64,000 nucleotides of DNA from Ailurus styani. Its lineage: Eukaryota; Chordata; Mammalia; Carnivora; Ailuridae. The stretch lies in assembly GCA_002007465.1 (NCBI GenBank), contig LNAC01000689.1:279377-343376 (forward strand), in the 5' to 3' direction. The notes under the pieces are model-generated. The model searched no databases and was not told the origin of the DNA. It was given only the letters and a program-made list of their open reading frames with translations. Positions within the stretch are counted from its first letter, which is position 1. The number at the start of each line of letters is the position of its first letter. Positions 50,045-62,432 of the stretch are shown here, one piece after another. The translations under genes and the position numbers were made by a program.

Positions 50045-50045
50045 A

Positions 50046-50420
50046 TACAGTGGGATATTAGTCTTAAAAAGGAAGGAAGCCCTGAGACCTGCTGTAACAC
50101 AGATGGAACCTTGAGGACACTATGCTGAGTGAAATCAGCAAGACACAGAAGGACAAGCGCCATTTACGTGAGGCGCCCGCAGCAGTCGAGCTCAGAGACA
50201 GAAAGGAGAATGGCGGTTGCCAGGGGCTGGAGGGAGCGACGGGTGAGGAGTGATTCAATGGGTCAAGTTTCAGTTTGGGATGGTGACAAAGTTCTGGAGA
50301 TGGATGGCAGTGACAGTTCCACAATCATGTGACTGTACTTAAGGCCACTGAACTGTACACCGAGAAAGGATTAAAATGGTAACTTAGTTATGTGTATTTT
50401 GCCACAATGAAAAAATATAT
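50046..50420 (+). mobile_element. Old L1 3' end
   Basis: This contains the ordered L1 3'-end blocks 'agtgggatattagtctta', 'tgctgagtgaaatcagcaag', 'gcggttgccaggggctgg' and 'ctgtacaccgagaaagg..aaaatggtaa'. It abuts a Tigger-like element (49738-50044), with the junction near 50045. Confidence 0.8.
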
Positions 50421-50486
50421 ATAACAGCTTTAAATATTAAGAAAATGTAAGAAAGTATTTTTGCCCATCAAATAAAACTATATTCA

Positions 50487-50677
50487 GGGGCTCCTGGGTG
50501 GCTCAGTGGGTTAAGTCTCTGCCTTCGGCTCAGGTCATGATCTCAGGGTCCTGGGATCGAGCCCCACAACACTGGGCTCTCTGCTCAGCAGGGAGCCTGC
50601 CTCTCCCTCTCCCTCTGCTTACCTCTCTGCCTACTCGTGATCTTTCTGTCAAATAAATAAATAAAATCTTAAAAAAA
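50487..50677 (+). mobile_element. CAN-SINE, young, with 13-bp target duplication
   Basis: A near-consensus copy flanked by aaaactatattca at 50474-50486 and 50678-50690. Confidence 0.95.
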
Positions 50678-51029
50678 AAAACTATATTCATTAATCTTAC
50701 TTGCATTTGGTGGAAGGTCATACCTTAACACAAGTTCTAGGAAATCTAATAATGAAAACAAAGATGATGACAGTTTCCAGAATGAATCCAACTTGTTATG
50801 AATAAGAATTTAAAGTTTTGTTATGCTCCTTAGAGATACTCTGATACTCTCATTTCTTTCTTTTTGCAAGACTTCTCTTTGGGTTGTTACTGATGACCCA
50901 CTGCTTCCTTGTTATAAACTCAGGCTTTAAAATCTCTCACCTGTGTACATTTCCAGCCCTTGCCGTTAAGTACACACTATGAGAAACAATTCACATCTCC
51001 TTCCCTCCTTCCAACAATGACCAGACAGG

Positions 51030-51425
51030 GGACTCCCAGGGCCCCCCCACCTCCTGGTACTCATGCCCTTGTGTGATCTTCTCCCACTGTCTCTGGGCAG
51101 GTCCCAGTGACCTGCTTCTATTCTTTGGCAAAGTTATGGAATGTCACTTCCAAGGTTAATTTACAGAAACAGTGGCTTCCAGTTGTGGGGAAGGCCCACA
51201 TGACAAGACCACCCACCAGGAAGAAACTGACCCCCTCAGTCCAACAGCCCACAAGCAACTGAATCCAACCAGTAACTCTGTGAAAGAGCCTGGAGGCAGA
51301 TCTTCCCGGGGGTGACTTGGGTCCTGACGGCCCCTGTCGAGCACCTCATACGAATGCGTATTGTTTCAAGCCACTGCAGTTTCTCTGTAATTTTATTGTA
51401 TGCCCATTAAGAATTACTACACCAC
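51030..51425 (+). mobile_element. MaLR (MLT1-type) LTR, decayed
   Basis: The block order is that of mammalian MLT1 LTRs: 'gggcaggtcccagtgacctg', 'ggaatgtcacttccaaggtt', 'ggaaggcccacatgacaag', 'ccctcagtccaacagcccac', then 'tgtttcaagccactgcagtt' near the 3' end. It appears as a solo LTR. No internal retroviral coding sequence is visible on either side. It lies opposite to ENAH transcription. Confidence 0.8.
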
Positions 51426-52036
51426 ACGGAACGGACACCCTCTTGCCTGTCCCTAAGACCTTAAACTATTTTCCCCATTATATTAGCTTCAGGTATACAC
51501 ACGATTCAGTATTTGTGTATACTGTGAAAGTGACCACAAAAAATCTAGTTAACAATCACCACCACACAGTTAAAAGTATTTTTCATGTGACAAGAACTCT
51601 TAAGTCTATTCTCTTAGCACAAATGTACAATCTCAAACTCCTACACCCCATGGCACTTAGCACATGACAGACACTCAGGGCGCATATTCTTTATCTAGCC
51701 CCCCATCTCCTTAAATCAAACCTGCAGTGTCAAAGATCAATTCCCAATATACCAGCAAACCTAAAACCTCATTAACGGCATGAGAGCTCACACAAAGTAT
51801 AGACATTTAGAAATGTCACAGAAGGGAACAATGTGCGGGGACACTTCACTTGGCAACACATACCTTCACTATCCGAGCAAATCTTCCCGTTAACAGGAAC
51901 TTTTTCTCGAACAACTAAATAGAGATTATTTTACCTTTTTCCTGAGGGTTTTTGCCTCACATTACTTTCATCAGGTTATATATATAGCAAAGCAGCCCAA
52001 AGAACATCCAAGCACTGCTTGAGTTAAAAATACCCA

Positions 52037-52163
52037 GGGGGGCGCCTGGCTGGCTCGGTCAGAGGAGCGTAGGACTCTTGATCTCGGGAGTGTGAGTTCA
52101 AGCCCCATGTTGGGCACAGAGATTACTTAAAAATAAAATCTTTTAAAAAACTTTTTTAAAAAT
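52037..52163 (+). mobile_element. CAN-SINE-related short form
   Basis: The head 'ggcgcctggctggctcggtc' is followed by 'gactcttgatctcgggagtg' and 'gccccatgttgggcacagag', then 'attacttaaaaataaaatc'. There is no CT tract. Confidence 0.88.
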
Positions 52164-53566
52164 AGCAAGTCTGGCTGATTTTAGCTATAAAGACACCAGA
52201 CAGGGCCAGGGTAGGCCAGACTTGGAAGTAAAAACAGGTGTGGGGCAGGGCTGGATGGGGTTTCACTTATTTCTCTTTATATTCTCACTCTGGAAGGTTG
52301 TTAATTTCCTGAGGTAATAATTCAGTGAACGTGTATGAACAATGGGGAAAAAACAGGTACCCCATGAGATTAAGGAAGAACGACTTAAGCAGAATCCTGT
52401 AGGATATCTCATCTTCTGCCGCCGCCCCCTTTACCCCCCGCCCCGCGCCAAAAAAAGTCTATGCCAGGAGGGTTCTGCTTCTGGCCGGCTCCTTCCCAAA
52501 TGACCCTCCCGTCGACAAAGATATAAACTCTGGGTGAGATGTACAGAGCGATGATCTGAAAGTGCTGAAGAGCGATCGGAAGGGAGTCAGCTCTAGTGAA
52601 AAAGGAACAGGGCAGGATGAGATTCCCTGAATCGTACAGCTTTCCGCCCGGGGACAGGTCTCAGGGTCGGTACTACCTGGCAGATGGGCGCCAGTCTTCC
52701 TAGTTAAAGAAGCAAAAGCTAGAGTTGAGGGCTCCTCCAAGGGACTGGAAAAGTGGCGGGTAACTCCAGGCGGACACAGGGGGTGGAGGAAGCTAGGCTA
52801 GATTCGTGTATACACTCTGCCTACACCTCCCAAGGAGCCCTAACACGACGCCATGCCGGCCGGCTCTTTCTGAGCACAGCTCCAGCTAAGGCTGACAGCC
52901 AGACAGACTGAACGTGCAGTTTCAGTACAGCCAAGCTACCGGCCTGCCGGGACAACCTCACCAACACGCTTCAGGGTGTCTCATCGGCGGCCAGAGGGTT
53001 CGCAGTGTATCTCAGAGCAGGTCTGTCAGTCCATGAAAATACACAGGGGTCTCCAGAGAAGGGACAGATACAAGAGCCCACGCACAAGATGAAGGCGACC
53101 AGTGCTGGACTGAAGGCAGCTACTATGACTGTGCTCAATGACATAAAGTAAATGCACTTATAATGGAAAGACAGGAAATATCAGCAGAGAAATATCCACT
53201 ACTGAAAAATATTGTTTTCCTTACTGTTAAACTGAAAATTCTCTGGATGGCTTAACAGAATGGAAACAGCAGGGGAAAGAATTGGTACATTTTACAATAT
53301 ATCAATAGAGATTACCCAATATAAAGATGAGAGAGGAAGCAGCAAAAATCATAGAGGAAAAAAGTCGGCAGATTAAAATTTACTCTCATTAAAATACACC
53401 TTTAAGAAACTGCATATGTATGAGTACTAACGACAGCTCAGGAAAGCTGTTAGAGAAAGGAAGGAAGAAGGGAAGGTAGAGGGAATACATAGGTAAGACG
53501 CAGAGGAGGAGAAAAAATACAAAACAACAATCTGGCACATATCTGGGATCTCTTTAAAACTACGAT

Positions 53567-53800
53567 ACAGACCTTCCTCGACTCATGAAGGGATGGGGTT
53601 ACGTCCTGATAAACCCATTTTAAGCTGAAAATACCCTAAGTCGAAATGCACTGAATATGCTTAACCTACTGGACTCCTGAGCCTTGCCCACCGCAGCCGT
53701 GCTCAGAACACTGACATGAGCCTCTAACACAAAGGCTGTTTCACAGTCAAGTGCTGACTCTGTCCCGTAACTTACACAACACTGGACTGGAAGTGGGACG
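53567..53800. mobile_element. DNA transposon-like fragment
   Basis: It begins 'cagaccttcctcgactcatg' and continues 'gggttacgtcctgataaacc', with an internal 'aagtcgaaatgcactgaata'. I associate this pattern with a common mammalian nonautonomous DNA transposon. The far end is not clearly recognisable, and the following 53800-54000 is CpG-rich and of unknown origin. Confidence 0.5.
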
Positions 53801-54029
53801 CGACGCGCCTGTGCGCACACGGCATGGCCGCGTCCGCGGCTGCCCCCACGCCGCTGTGGCTGACAGACCTGCTGGGTGCCCACTGCCGACAGGAAAGCGG
53901 GCAAGTGTGGTCCGTTCACACGACGGCCCAGCGCCGGGCAAGAACACGCCCCGAGACCTGCAACAATGCAGGGGACGGCACGCGCACCCCACCGTGAAGA
54001 AGATTTACACGAGAGTCCGCGTTCTGTGA

Positions 54030-54270
54030 CTCCTAACAAATGAAGTTCTAGAACTGGAAGCGCTCATCGACAGTAGAAAGTGAGCAGAACAGCGGTTATC
54101 TGTGGGGGAAAGGGATGAAAGCCAGGAGGAAATGGGAAGGGAACTCTGCCCTCACCCCCACAATGTACTGTGTCTTGAAAGCGGTTTGGGTTACACGGGT
54201 GCGTGCATCTGTCAAAACTCACCCAATGGTTTATTTCACTGTGTATGTTTTGCCATAAGAGGAAGGAAAA
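54030..54270 (+). mobile_element. Old L1 3' UTR fragment
   Basis: The fragment has the pattern 'ctagaactgg..agtagaaa..gagcagaacagcggttatct', then a G-rich block and 'caaaactcacccaatggtt', as in degraded L1M 3' UTRs. The subfamily is uncertain. Confidence 0.6.
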
Positions 54271-54367
54271 GTATTACTGGGCCCTAGTTAATGATACACG
54301 TACTAAATACTTAAAACCCCATGCACTGGACTGAACCTTATTTCCTGGACATACATCTAAATAAATT

Positions 54368-54389
54368 ACACACACACACACACACACAC
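54368..54389. repeat. (CA)n microsatellite
   Basis: About 11 AC units between two L1 3' UTR fragments. Confidence 0.9.
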
Positions 54390-54429
54390 GTAAATGGATA
54401 AATGGACAGGTATATGATGAAGCAAGTCC

Positions 54430-54765
54430 AGGAAAATATTAACGCTCAGATGGTTGCCAGAGGTGGGGGGTCCGGAAGAGCAGGATATGGAGGGGGTCAA
54501 AAGATAAACTTCCAGTTATAAAATCAGTCCTGGGGGTATAAAGTACAGCATGACAAATCTAGTCGCTAAGAAAGTATTGTATATCTGAAAGCTGGTACAA
54601 CAGGTCTTAAAGTTCTCATCATAAGAAAAAAATATTTGTTACTGTGTGCAGTGACATATGTTAACTAGTCTTCCTGTGATGATCATTCCCCAATACAAGC
54701 ATCGCATCACTATGTGCTGTACACATGAAACCAATATGTCAATTATATCTTGATAAAAAAAGAAT
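54430..54765 (+). mobile_element. Old L1 3' UTR fragment
   Basis: Ordered L1 3'-end blocks are 'ggttgccagaggtgggggg', 'gtataaagtacagcatgac' and 'ccaatatgtcaattatat', ending in a poly(A)-like run at about 54756. It is diverged and non-coding. Confidence 0.7.
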
Positions 54766-55839
54766 ATATATATACCCACACGCATACTTCTTCACATTTG
54801 TGCCAAAATCCAATAAACATATAAATTTCACACTGCTGAAAATCAAAATCCTGAAGAATGTTTAAAAAAGTGTTAATGGTAGAACCTAGATTGTGGATAT
54901 ACATATTTTCACTGAATAATTCTTTCAACTGCTGTGTATGTTTGAAATTGCTTTTAATAAACTTGTGGGAGAGGGGGACGAAGCAGAACTAAATGTTCAT
55001 GCCTGTGCAGCCTTCTCTCTAAAGCAGCTAACTCTGTACACACTTCACACCTGTAATGGAAATTATGCAGAACAGTACATTTTCAAATCTTCGTTAATAA
55101 AAAGGAAAGACAAAAGACTGGCATGTTTCACTTCTCCATATTCATTCAAATAAGAATTCTAAAAGTTTTAAATTGGATCAGTCTAGTAACAATGTGTAGA
55201 TGAAAATCAAGTCTGGCAGCGGTGTGATGACTAGTCCCCTTCTCCCTGCTGTCAGTGCGCGTGCGTGCGCGCACACACACAAACACGGCTTCGGGAGCCC
55301 CACAGCACAGCTGCAACAACAGCTGTAAGTTCCATAAAGGTATTTACAGCCCATACTTCTCTCCTGAACTCCAAATGCACACAGACAACCGCCTAGCGTG
55401 TCACAAACATACTTCAAAATACCACCTCTTTTCTTCCCTCATCCTGTGTGCTCCTCCCTCTATTTCCCATCCTGGGGGAAGGGTACCGAAGACCCCGCCG
55501 TCTGGGCCAGCAGGAAAGCCCGACACCCTCGTCTCCAGCAGACCCCTCTTCCTTCCGTCCTGGATGACGCCCCTCTCTCCAGCCCCCCGCGAGCAGCCCC
55601 AGCACTCGCACTTCCGCACAAGGAGACGCATCCCAGCAGTACCCAGAAGATGTACCGTCCCACTGTTTCTGCAGAGGAGACTCCAGTTCAGAATATTTTA
55701 ATTAGGACTTTGACAAAATACATTCACATTTCTGCTGGCTTAAGTAATGTCATTTTCAGGGAAACTGTTAGAGATGGTTTATTCACGTTACATCATCAGT
55801 TTTGTGCTCACGGTCCACGTACGTCACCCAAATCATCGG

Positions 55840-56290
55840 TAACTGGGCCCTTGTCCCCCACGGAGCCCGGAGTCGGGCGAGGCTCCCGGTCTCCCCCTGC
55901 CGGTTCTGCAGAGCGGGCGTCTTCAGATGCACCGGAGCACGGACAGGGCCTCCCCGGGCCTCCACTCACCCGCCTCCGGCGCCGAGCCAGAGCAGCACCT
56001 GCGCCCGAGAACCGCCCTGCGAGCACGAGCACAGGCGTCATGCGCTCACAGGGTCACACGCGGGGAGCACCCCACGACGCTCACCACTCTCCGGCCAGCA
56101 GCAGCCGCACTGGGGGCAGTGGGGGCTGCAAAGAATCACACGCGAGCACACCACCACCGAACGAGGACAGCACCCCCTGGGCCTGTGATGTGTGCACAAA
56201 CCACCTGGGGTCGGCGCTCCGGCAGAGGCAAACCAAGGGCTCCCCGCTCTGCCAGTCCGGTGCGCGCGTGCAGTGAGCATGACCGACTCC
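55840..56290. promoter_or_regulatory. CpG-dense segment in ENAH intron 1 (possible intragenic CpG island)
   Basis: By hand I count about 26 CpG in the 240 bases from about 55851, on a GC-rich background, which is close to the number expected without CpG depletion. Neighbouring intron is CpG-poor. No known repeat is recognised over it. A plus-strand ORF runs across 55398-56276, but long ORFs are expected in GC-rich DNA and it has no domain. It could be an alternative or antisense promoter or an enhancer; the sequence alone does not decide. Confidence 0.5.
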
Positions 56291-58179
56291 CCACCCTCCG
56301 TGCTCAGGGGGGCTCCCAGCTCACGTGTGGCCACAGAGGTCACAGGGGATGTGTGTGGACCTGGGAAGTCAGCATGGTCTTGAAAACACCCCCAGCACGC
56401 TGGTGCGCTGCTCAGCTCTCTGGGGCCAGAGCGCAAGCCTCACTGCTTGTTTCCATATAAATGAGCTGCTACTGCGTGTGACCTAACAAGGAATGTGGGC
56501 TCGCCAAGTCCTACCAAGTTGCTTTTCTGTTAGTTTCTAGTATTTGAATTAAAAGTCAACTTAAAACCAGATCTATATGAATATAACACCCAAGGACCCT
56601 GAACACTTAGTCAAAGCAAATCGACTACACATGGATGCTACTCCTGCTGGCAAGTAACCAGCTGAGGCAAGCCTGCTTTTCCTATCATCCTCAGGAAACC
56701 CTTTATTTTCCAAGAGTACTTCTTGGACATTCATGGGTCCAGACCAGGCATTTACACAGTCTGGCAAATATATTCAACATTCACCAGCTGCCAAAATGAC
56801 TTCCTATGTTGTGAAATCCTGTCTGGAATGCTGGCCTATCCACCACAGCTGGGGAAGCATACTGTCGCCTCTTCTGTGTAGTACGCTCCTCCACACAGAC
56901 CAGCACTCCAGCCCCTGACCACTACAGGCCAGATCACTCGGCACCATGAGCTCAATCAAACAAGGCCAGCAGACTTCACTTCCGGGCACTAGACTATACG
57001 ACCGCCACACACCACAAACTCCAGGAAAGATGATCTGAGATGGCACACAGCGGACCACCAACATGCGTGCCTGACATGAGGCTGAGAGCCCCTGACGAGC
57101 CTGTGGCCAACACAGATCTTGCACATTTCATGTTTCATATTAAAATTTAATGAGTATTTTGCAATTCACTCCATCATACAGCCAGCTTGAATAGGATGTT
57201 CTGCCCCCAAAATCTTCCAGTAAAACGGACGCTCCAGATAGGTATGCCACATTCACCCTGTAGTCCACTCCACGCACTGGCACAGCGCAGCCTGGCCCCA
57301 AGGGGGTATGAGTACCCAGTACGAGAAGGCAGAAGTACCCAAGAGTGCTGGAGCGCCACAGGAGGAAGCCTGAGTTGCAAGGCCTGCACACCAAAGCCTC
57401 CTGCACGGCGGGGGAGGGGGCACGATACGTACAGATGGAAAGTCATGTGACTGTCACTGACAACAGAACAAACATGATAAAAGCAAGGAGTGATTTCTGC
57501 GTCACTAGCATATGATGTTTTGTTCACACACTTTGGCAGTGTGTTCAGAAAGTAATTATAGCACAGCATGATCGAAGAGAATTACTGGCCATTATCTGAA
57601 AACCAGCAGCCCGCTTCTATCCTGCGTCTTCAGCCAAATACGAACTGCATGACACTCAGGAGATTTTGGAATGGTCTGTCCTGTGCTCTAAAAAACGTTC
57701 AAACAAGATAGAACGGAAATTAGTACATGTTAGGGAAAAAAAGTGCTTGACAAGAAGGCCTCTGTGCTGAGCTTTTCCAATACTCTGGGCAAAGCAGAAT
57801 TATCAATCAATCAATGGTTGCCTGCAGGCAAGATGGTCTGCTGGAACCTGCTAGAAGCGCACCTGTGATTCTCACATGGTCTCAGCTATAAAATTCTTTT
57901 CCATCTACCTGAAGAAGCTGAAATGGGCGCGCATGCACTCAAAGTTTAGGTGAGGCGACAAATGAAAAGACTAGTTACCCTGAGAACCAAACACACTGCT
58001 TCTCTGATACCCTGCTAGATTCAACGTTTAAGGTCAATTTGGTCTTAAATGGCTGTGAAAAGGGACAAGCCACGCAATTTTTATTTTTTCAATTTCACTG
58101 ATGACATTTTCAAGCAGAGCACAAAATCTACTTCTGGAATTTCTTCAGGGAAATTACATCATGACAATCTAACACTCGC

Positions 58180-58530
58180 CATTCCCCCTGAGGCAACAGT
58201 CTCTTCTCTCCATTCCTTTAATCACGCTATTTACTGCCCAGCATCCAGAAAGCCTTCTTCATCTACACACCTTGTTAAGCGCTGCTGCTCCATTTACCTC
58301 ACAGTTCCCACCCAAATGGTCCTCTCGGACTGGACACTTCCCACGCCAGCCCTTACATCGGTCTGCGACCACCATGGAACTCCGGCATCACCCTACCCCA
58401 GATGACTCCTACCGTATTCACACCACCTGTGACTAGCGCCGGCATCCCAGCATAGAGAGCCGCGTCACCTCTACCCACGGTGTTAAGACTTGAGGCATAT
58501 TCAAGTATTTGCTGAACACCAAATGAGCAA
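58180..58530 (-). mobile_element. Possible L2 relic
   Basis: The layout ends in 'atattcaagtatttgctgaa' followed by 'atgagcaaatgaattg', as in the reverse complement of L2 ('aaatatttgttgaatgaatg'). The rest is too diverged for confidence. Confidence 0.4.
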
Positions 58531-60250
58531 ATGAATTGTACAATGTCCACGTGAACCACGGACCACCATTATTTAATGTTTTCCGACTTTTTAAAATTAG
58601 AGATCACCTTCCAAAAATAACATGCAACTTTGTATTTGAAGTCAATGGGGGAAATGTCTCTTTCTTTACGTCTTTGCTAAAAGTATGATCCATGAAGGTT
58701 AGTTAGACACTATACCCTGAACAAGTATACAGAACTGATAAAATTTAAGAAAAATAGGCATACGAAAAATAACATACACAGTGTCAGATATATTTCACTG
58801 AAGCTTGGGAGCAACTCAATCTTAAAACTACCACGTTAATCATGGCACAAAGATTCAAACTAAATCTTTCTATTCATCAATTAATTTTAACCGATAAAGT
58901 ATGAAACTGAAGTAGATTTAATGAAGTGCACCTTGACCTGAGTGGGTGGTCATTCCTACTCTAGCACCCAGCAAAATGATGGGTAAGCACTCTCAATCCC
59001 CCCACCCCAGATCTCCAAATCACGAAACAGGCGTTGACATGACAAACAGATACCTAAAATACCGCACATGCGGAATCAGAACATCCTAATGTATGACGCT
59101 CCTACCCGTATTCTCATGTGTTAGCTTAATCTCCTAAATGTGTAGCAGCTGACTATCAACTGGCATGGGACCTAAATCCTGATCCGATTTCTCAAATTCA
59201 CACAAAATCTCCAAGCAACAGCTGTGTAACTTTTATAGTATATCTAAAAATATAAAGTTCAAACATTAAATGAATTTCATCTAACATTTAGGAATATGAC
59301 TGAACAAAATACAGTCTACTCAATTCACGTTAAAGAAGTAATTTAGCAGAAGGCAACATTCAAAATGATGAGTAATCCAATTCATAAAAAATAAAAACGT
59401 TTGGGGCTGCATTTTAATTTTAGAAGTGCCCTTCTTTTCCCTCAAGATATATAATGGCTGCAACTAACCACACTCAAAGAGTATTCTTTTTTATTATTAT
59501 TTCCCTACTACTAAAGAAGATATTCCATTTGGCTAAAAATTTAGAAACTATAACTTTTCTCACTATCTTGACATAATTCTCGCCCCTCCCACAACAGTAA
59601 CCGAGACGGACTTTTCTGAAGCTGCCTCACTATGGCATGCGGCCTTTTAATACCGTTACTCGGCAAGTCCCACCGCTTGTGAGACCGACAGCTATGTCTC
59701 ACACCAAGTACTCCTCGTTGAAAAACCCAATTTTCAGGTAACTTTTCCCCTCAGTGACAATCGCAAAAGGGACCTACACCATCTGAACCAGTCCCTCTAC
59801 CAGTCAGACCAGCTGCTTGATCAGCAGAGGGTCTGGAGGACTCGCACTGAGCTCAGCCCTCTCGGGTATTCAATTTCCTGATCTCTAGATTAAAAGGGTT
59901 CCTGAACTAGTTAAGGCATATCACCAAAATAAGAGGACCACATACAGCCCTAAGTGATGCCATATAACTTCAGATGGGAGAGAGGGACTGGCTTCAAATG
60001 AGGCTTTTCCAAGAAGTTTCACTGTTCAAATTCACAAACAGCAGTTAAATTATGCTACAAGAACAACCAAGACTACAAATATTCTTCTCCAACTATCAAG
60101 CCTAAAATGAGTGATTTAGCCTATATGTTGCTCTACATTAGTTATAACAGTTTCTAGGAAATTTTACTTACTTGGTCTAGGATTATGGTTCAAAATCTGA
60201 TCTTCTAGACAGCGATTTCTTTTCAAAAGCCACTAAATAAAAACATAATC

Positions 60251-60451
60251 GGGGGAGGGGCGCCTGGGTGTCTCAGTCAGTTGGGCACCCGACTCCAGTT
60301 TCAGCTCAGGTCGTGATATCAGGGTCCTGAGATCGACCCCCCCCGTTGGCCTCCATGCTTGGTGGGGAGTCTGCTTGAGATTCTCTCTCCCTCTCTCTGC
60401 CCCTCCCACCCGCACTCTCTCCCCTCTCTAAAAATAAATAAGTACATCTTA
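60251..60451 (+). mobile_element. CAN-SINE
   Basis: The head is 'gcgcctgggtgtctcagtca', the body includes 'tcgtgatatcagggtcctga', and there is a CT tract and 'aaaataaataagta'. The flanks aaacataatc and aaaacgtaatc look like a decayed duplication. Confidence 0.92.
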
Positions 60452-61376
60452 AAAACGTAATCTGGTGATACAGACACAAGTTGGGTGGCAAATGGTTAAA
60501 GATCATGGTTTATCTCGCAATTGGACAGCGTGTTCTTCACACAGCTGCCACCTTGACTTCCAACTCTCTCTATAATGTTCAGATGAAAATGAAAATTAAA
60601 CATCTGACCAACAAGATAAAAATGGTAAATCAGCTGAACAAATGGCCACAGCTGTTGGTGGCATGCTTTCTGTTATTCCGAAGAGCACTCGGGGGCAGGA
60701 GACTTAAGGGAGCCCCCCCATCTCTCCCTTCCTTTCTCCCACACCCTGCAGAACAGCAAGAGAAGCTCTCCAGTCACACTGGACACCACTCCTACCCAAA
60801 GCAACCACGCATTTATGTTTCTGTTCTGGAAAGAAACAAATATTCTGCCAGTGGTGACACAGGACAATTTAAATCTTTACCCCGAGAGACTGCGTTCTGT
60901 AATGGTAGGGCCTTAGAACAAGGTGAACAATGAAACCCAACCTGTAACCCAAACTGGATGACACTAAACAAAATCATCTTTCTTCATCAAAAAGGTCAAG
61001 GTTAAGAAAAACTGGAGGACCTGCTCCGTATTAAAAGACACGTGATAATGAAATCCCAGATGCCATCTGAATCGACTCCTGGATTAGAAAATACAGTTTT
61101 CTTTTGCTACATTAAATCTGAACAAATTTTCATAAATAATGCATTAGGCCCAAGGTATATTCTAAGATCATATTCTATGGCAAACCAGACCTAAAGTCAA
61201 ACTGTTGAACTTTTCATTTAAGTATTTACTTTTTAATCAATCACTGGCATTAAGAGTTTCCCTCTATTTAATGTTTTTTACAATTATTATCTAGTTATAC
61301 GCTTCCCAATGACCTCCATCTTAGCAACCCTCTGCAAGGTCAGTATTCTACATTCCTTTTTAAAGATACGGTAGCA

Positions 61377-61577
61377 GGCGCCTGGGTGGCTCACTGGGTT
61401 AAAGCCTCTGCCTTCAGCTCAGGTCATGATCTCAGGGTCCTGGGATCCAGGCCCACATCGGGCTCTCTGCTCGGCAGGGAGCCTACTTCCTCCTCTCTCT
61501 CTGCCTGCCTCTCGGATTACTTGTGATCTCTCTCCCTCTCTGTCAAATAAATAAATAAAATCTTAAAAAAAAAAAAA
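61377..61577 (+). mobile_element. CAN-SINE, young, with target duplication
   Basis: A near-consensus copy. The 15-bp duplications aaagatacggtagca (61362-61376) and aaagataaggtagca (61578-61592) differ at one base. Confidence 0.95.
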
Positions 61578-61857
61578 TAAAGATAAGGTAGCAGCTGCAA
61601 AAGCTGGAAGGAAGCAGAGCAGAGCGCCCAGGGGGACAAAGACCCTTCACACAGGGTCTGCTACACTCACGTTCTGTGCAGTAAAGTTCACAGAGAATGA
61701 AGGTGCTTCTCCTACAGGAGTATTCCTATACTCTCTTACAGGAGTGTCAAAACCTTATCTGTAATTCTTTTAATTTACTTTAATCATTTAAAAAGAAACT
61801 ATAAATTACGTCATCCTTTGCTGTCTTCTTAGCTAACTCCACATAAGAGTACACAGA

Positions 61858-61907
61858 AACAAGAAAGAAGGAAAGAAGGAAGAAGAGAGGGAAAAAGAAA
61901 AAGACAG
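61858..61907. repeat. GAAA/GGAA-rich purine tract
   Basis: An imperfect purine-rich run of GAAA, GGAA and GA units with no SINE head next to it. Confidence 0.8.
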
Positions 61908-62230
61908 ACAGAAAGCTATCCATAATAGAAGGAACTAAAAGTCCTACATAACATCAGCTTCCCTGGGCAAGGGGAAGCCTCACCAAGAAAATGAAATTTA
62001 ATAAGGCACCTGTCTCATTAGAGAAGGTACGGTCTTTGGTAAATTTTTAAAACCAACAAAAGTAAATAAACATATGCATTTTAAGTTAAGAGCAAATGAC
62101 GCTCAAGTGCACGTGCGTTCACACCAACTATGACTTTGAAACCAAGGGGGGAAGAGTCTATCTATCCAGGGGAAGGCAGGAGAGGCAAAAAAAGAACAAA
62201 AGGAAAGTAAACGATATAAAAGACAAAAGC

Positions 62231-62432
62231 GGGCGCTTGGGTGGCTCAGTGGGTTAAAGCCTGCCTTTGGCTCAGGTCATGATCCCAGGGTCCTGGGATC
62301 GAGGCCCACATCGGGCTCTCTGCTCAGCGGGGAGCCTGCTTCCTCCTCTCTCCTCTCTCTCTGCCTGCCTCTCTGCCTACTTGCAATCCCTCTCTCTGTG
62401 TCAAATAAATAAATAAAATCTTTTAAAAAAAA
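62231..62432 (+). mobile_element. CAN-SINE, young, with 15-bp target duplication
   Basis: A near-consensus copy flanked by ataaaagacaaaagc at 62216-62230 and 62433-62447. Confidence 0.96.

Noticed and set aside
51335..51350. ATGAG followed by GT on the minus strand, resembling the end of ENAH exon 1
   Set aside because: It lies inside the antisense MLT1 LTR. The seven-base motif is expected by chance in 19 kb, and the canonical exon 1 is expected in a CpG island outside the window.
55398..56276. 292-codon plus-strand ORF, the longest in the window
   Set aside because: It runs through GC- and CpG-rich DNA where stop codons are rare. It is low-complexity in Pro, Arg, Ala and Ser, has no recognisable domain and has other open frames over the same bases on both strands.
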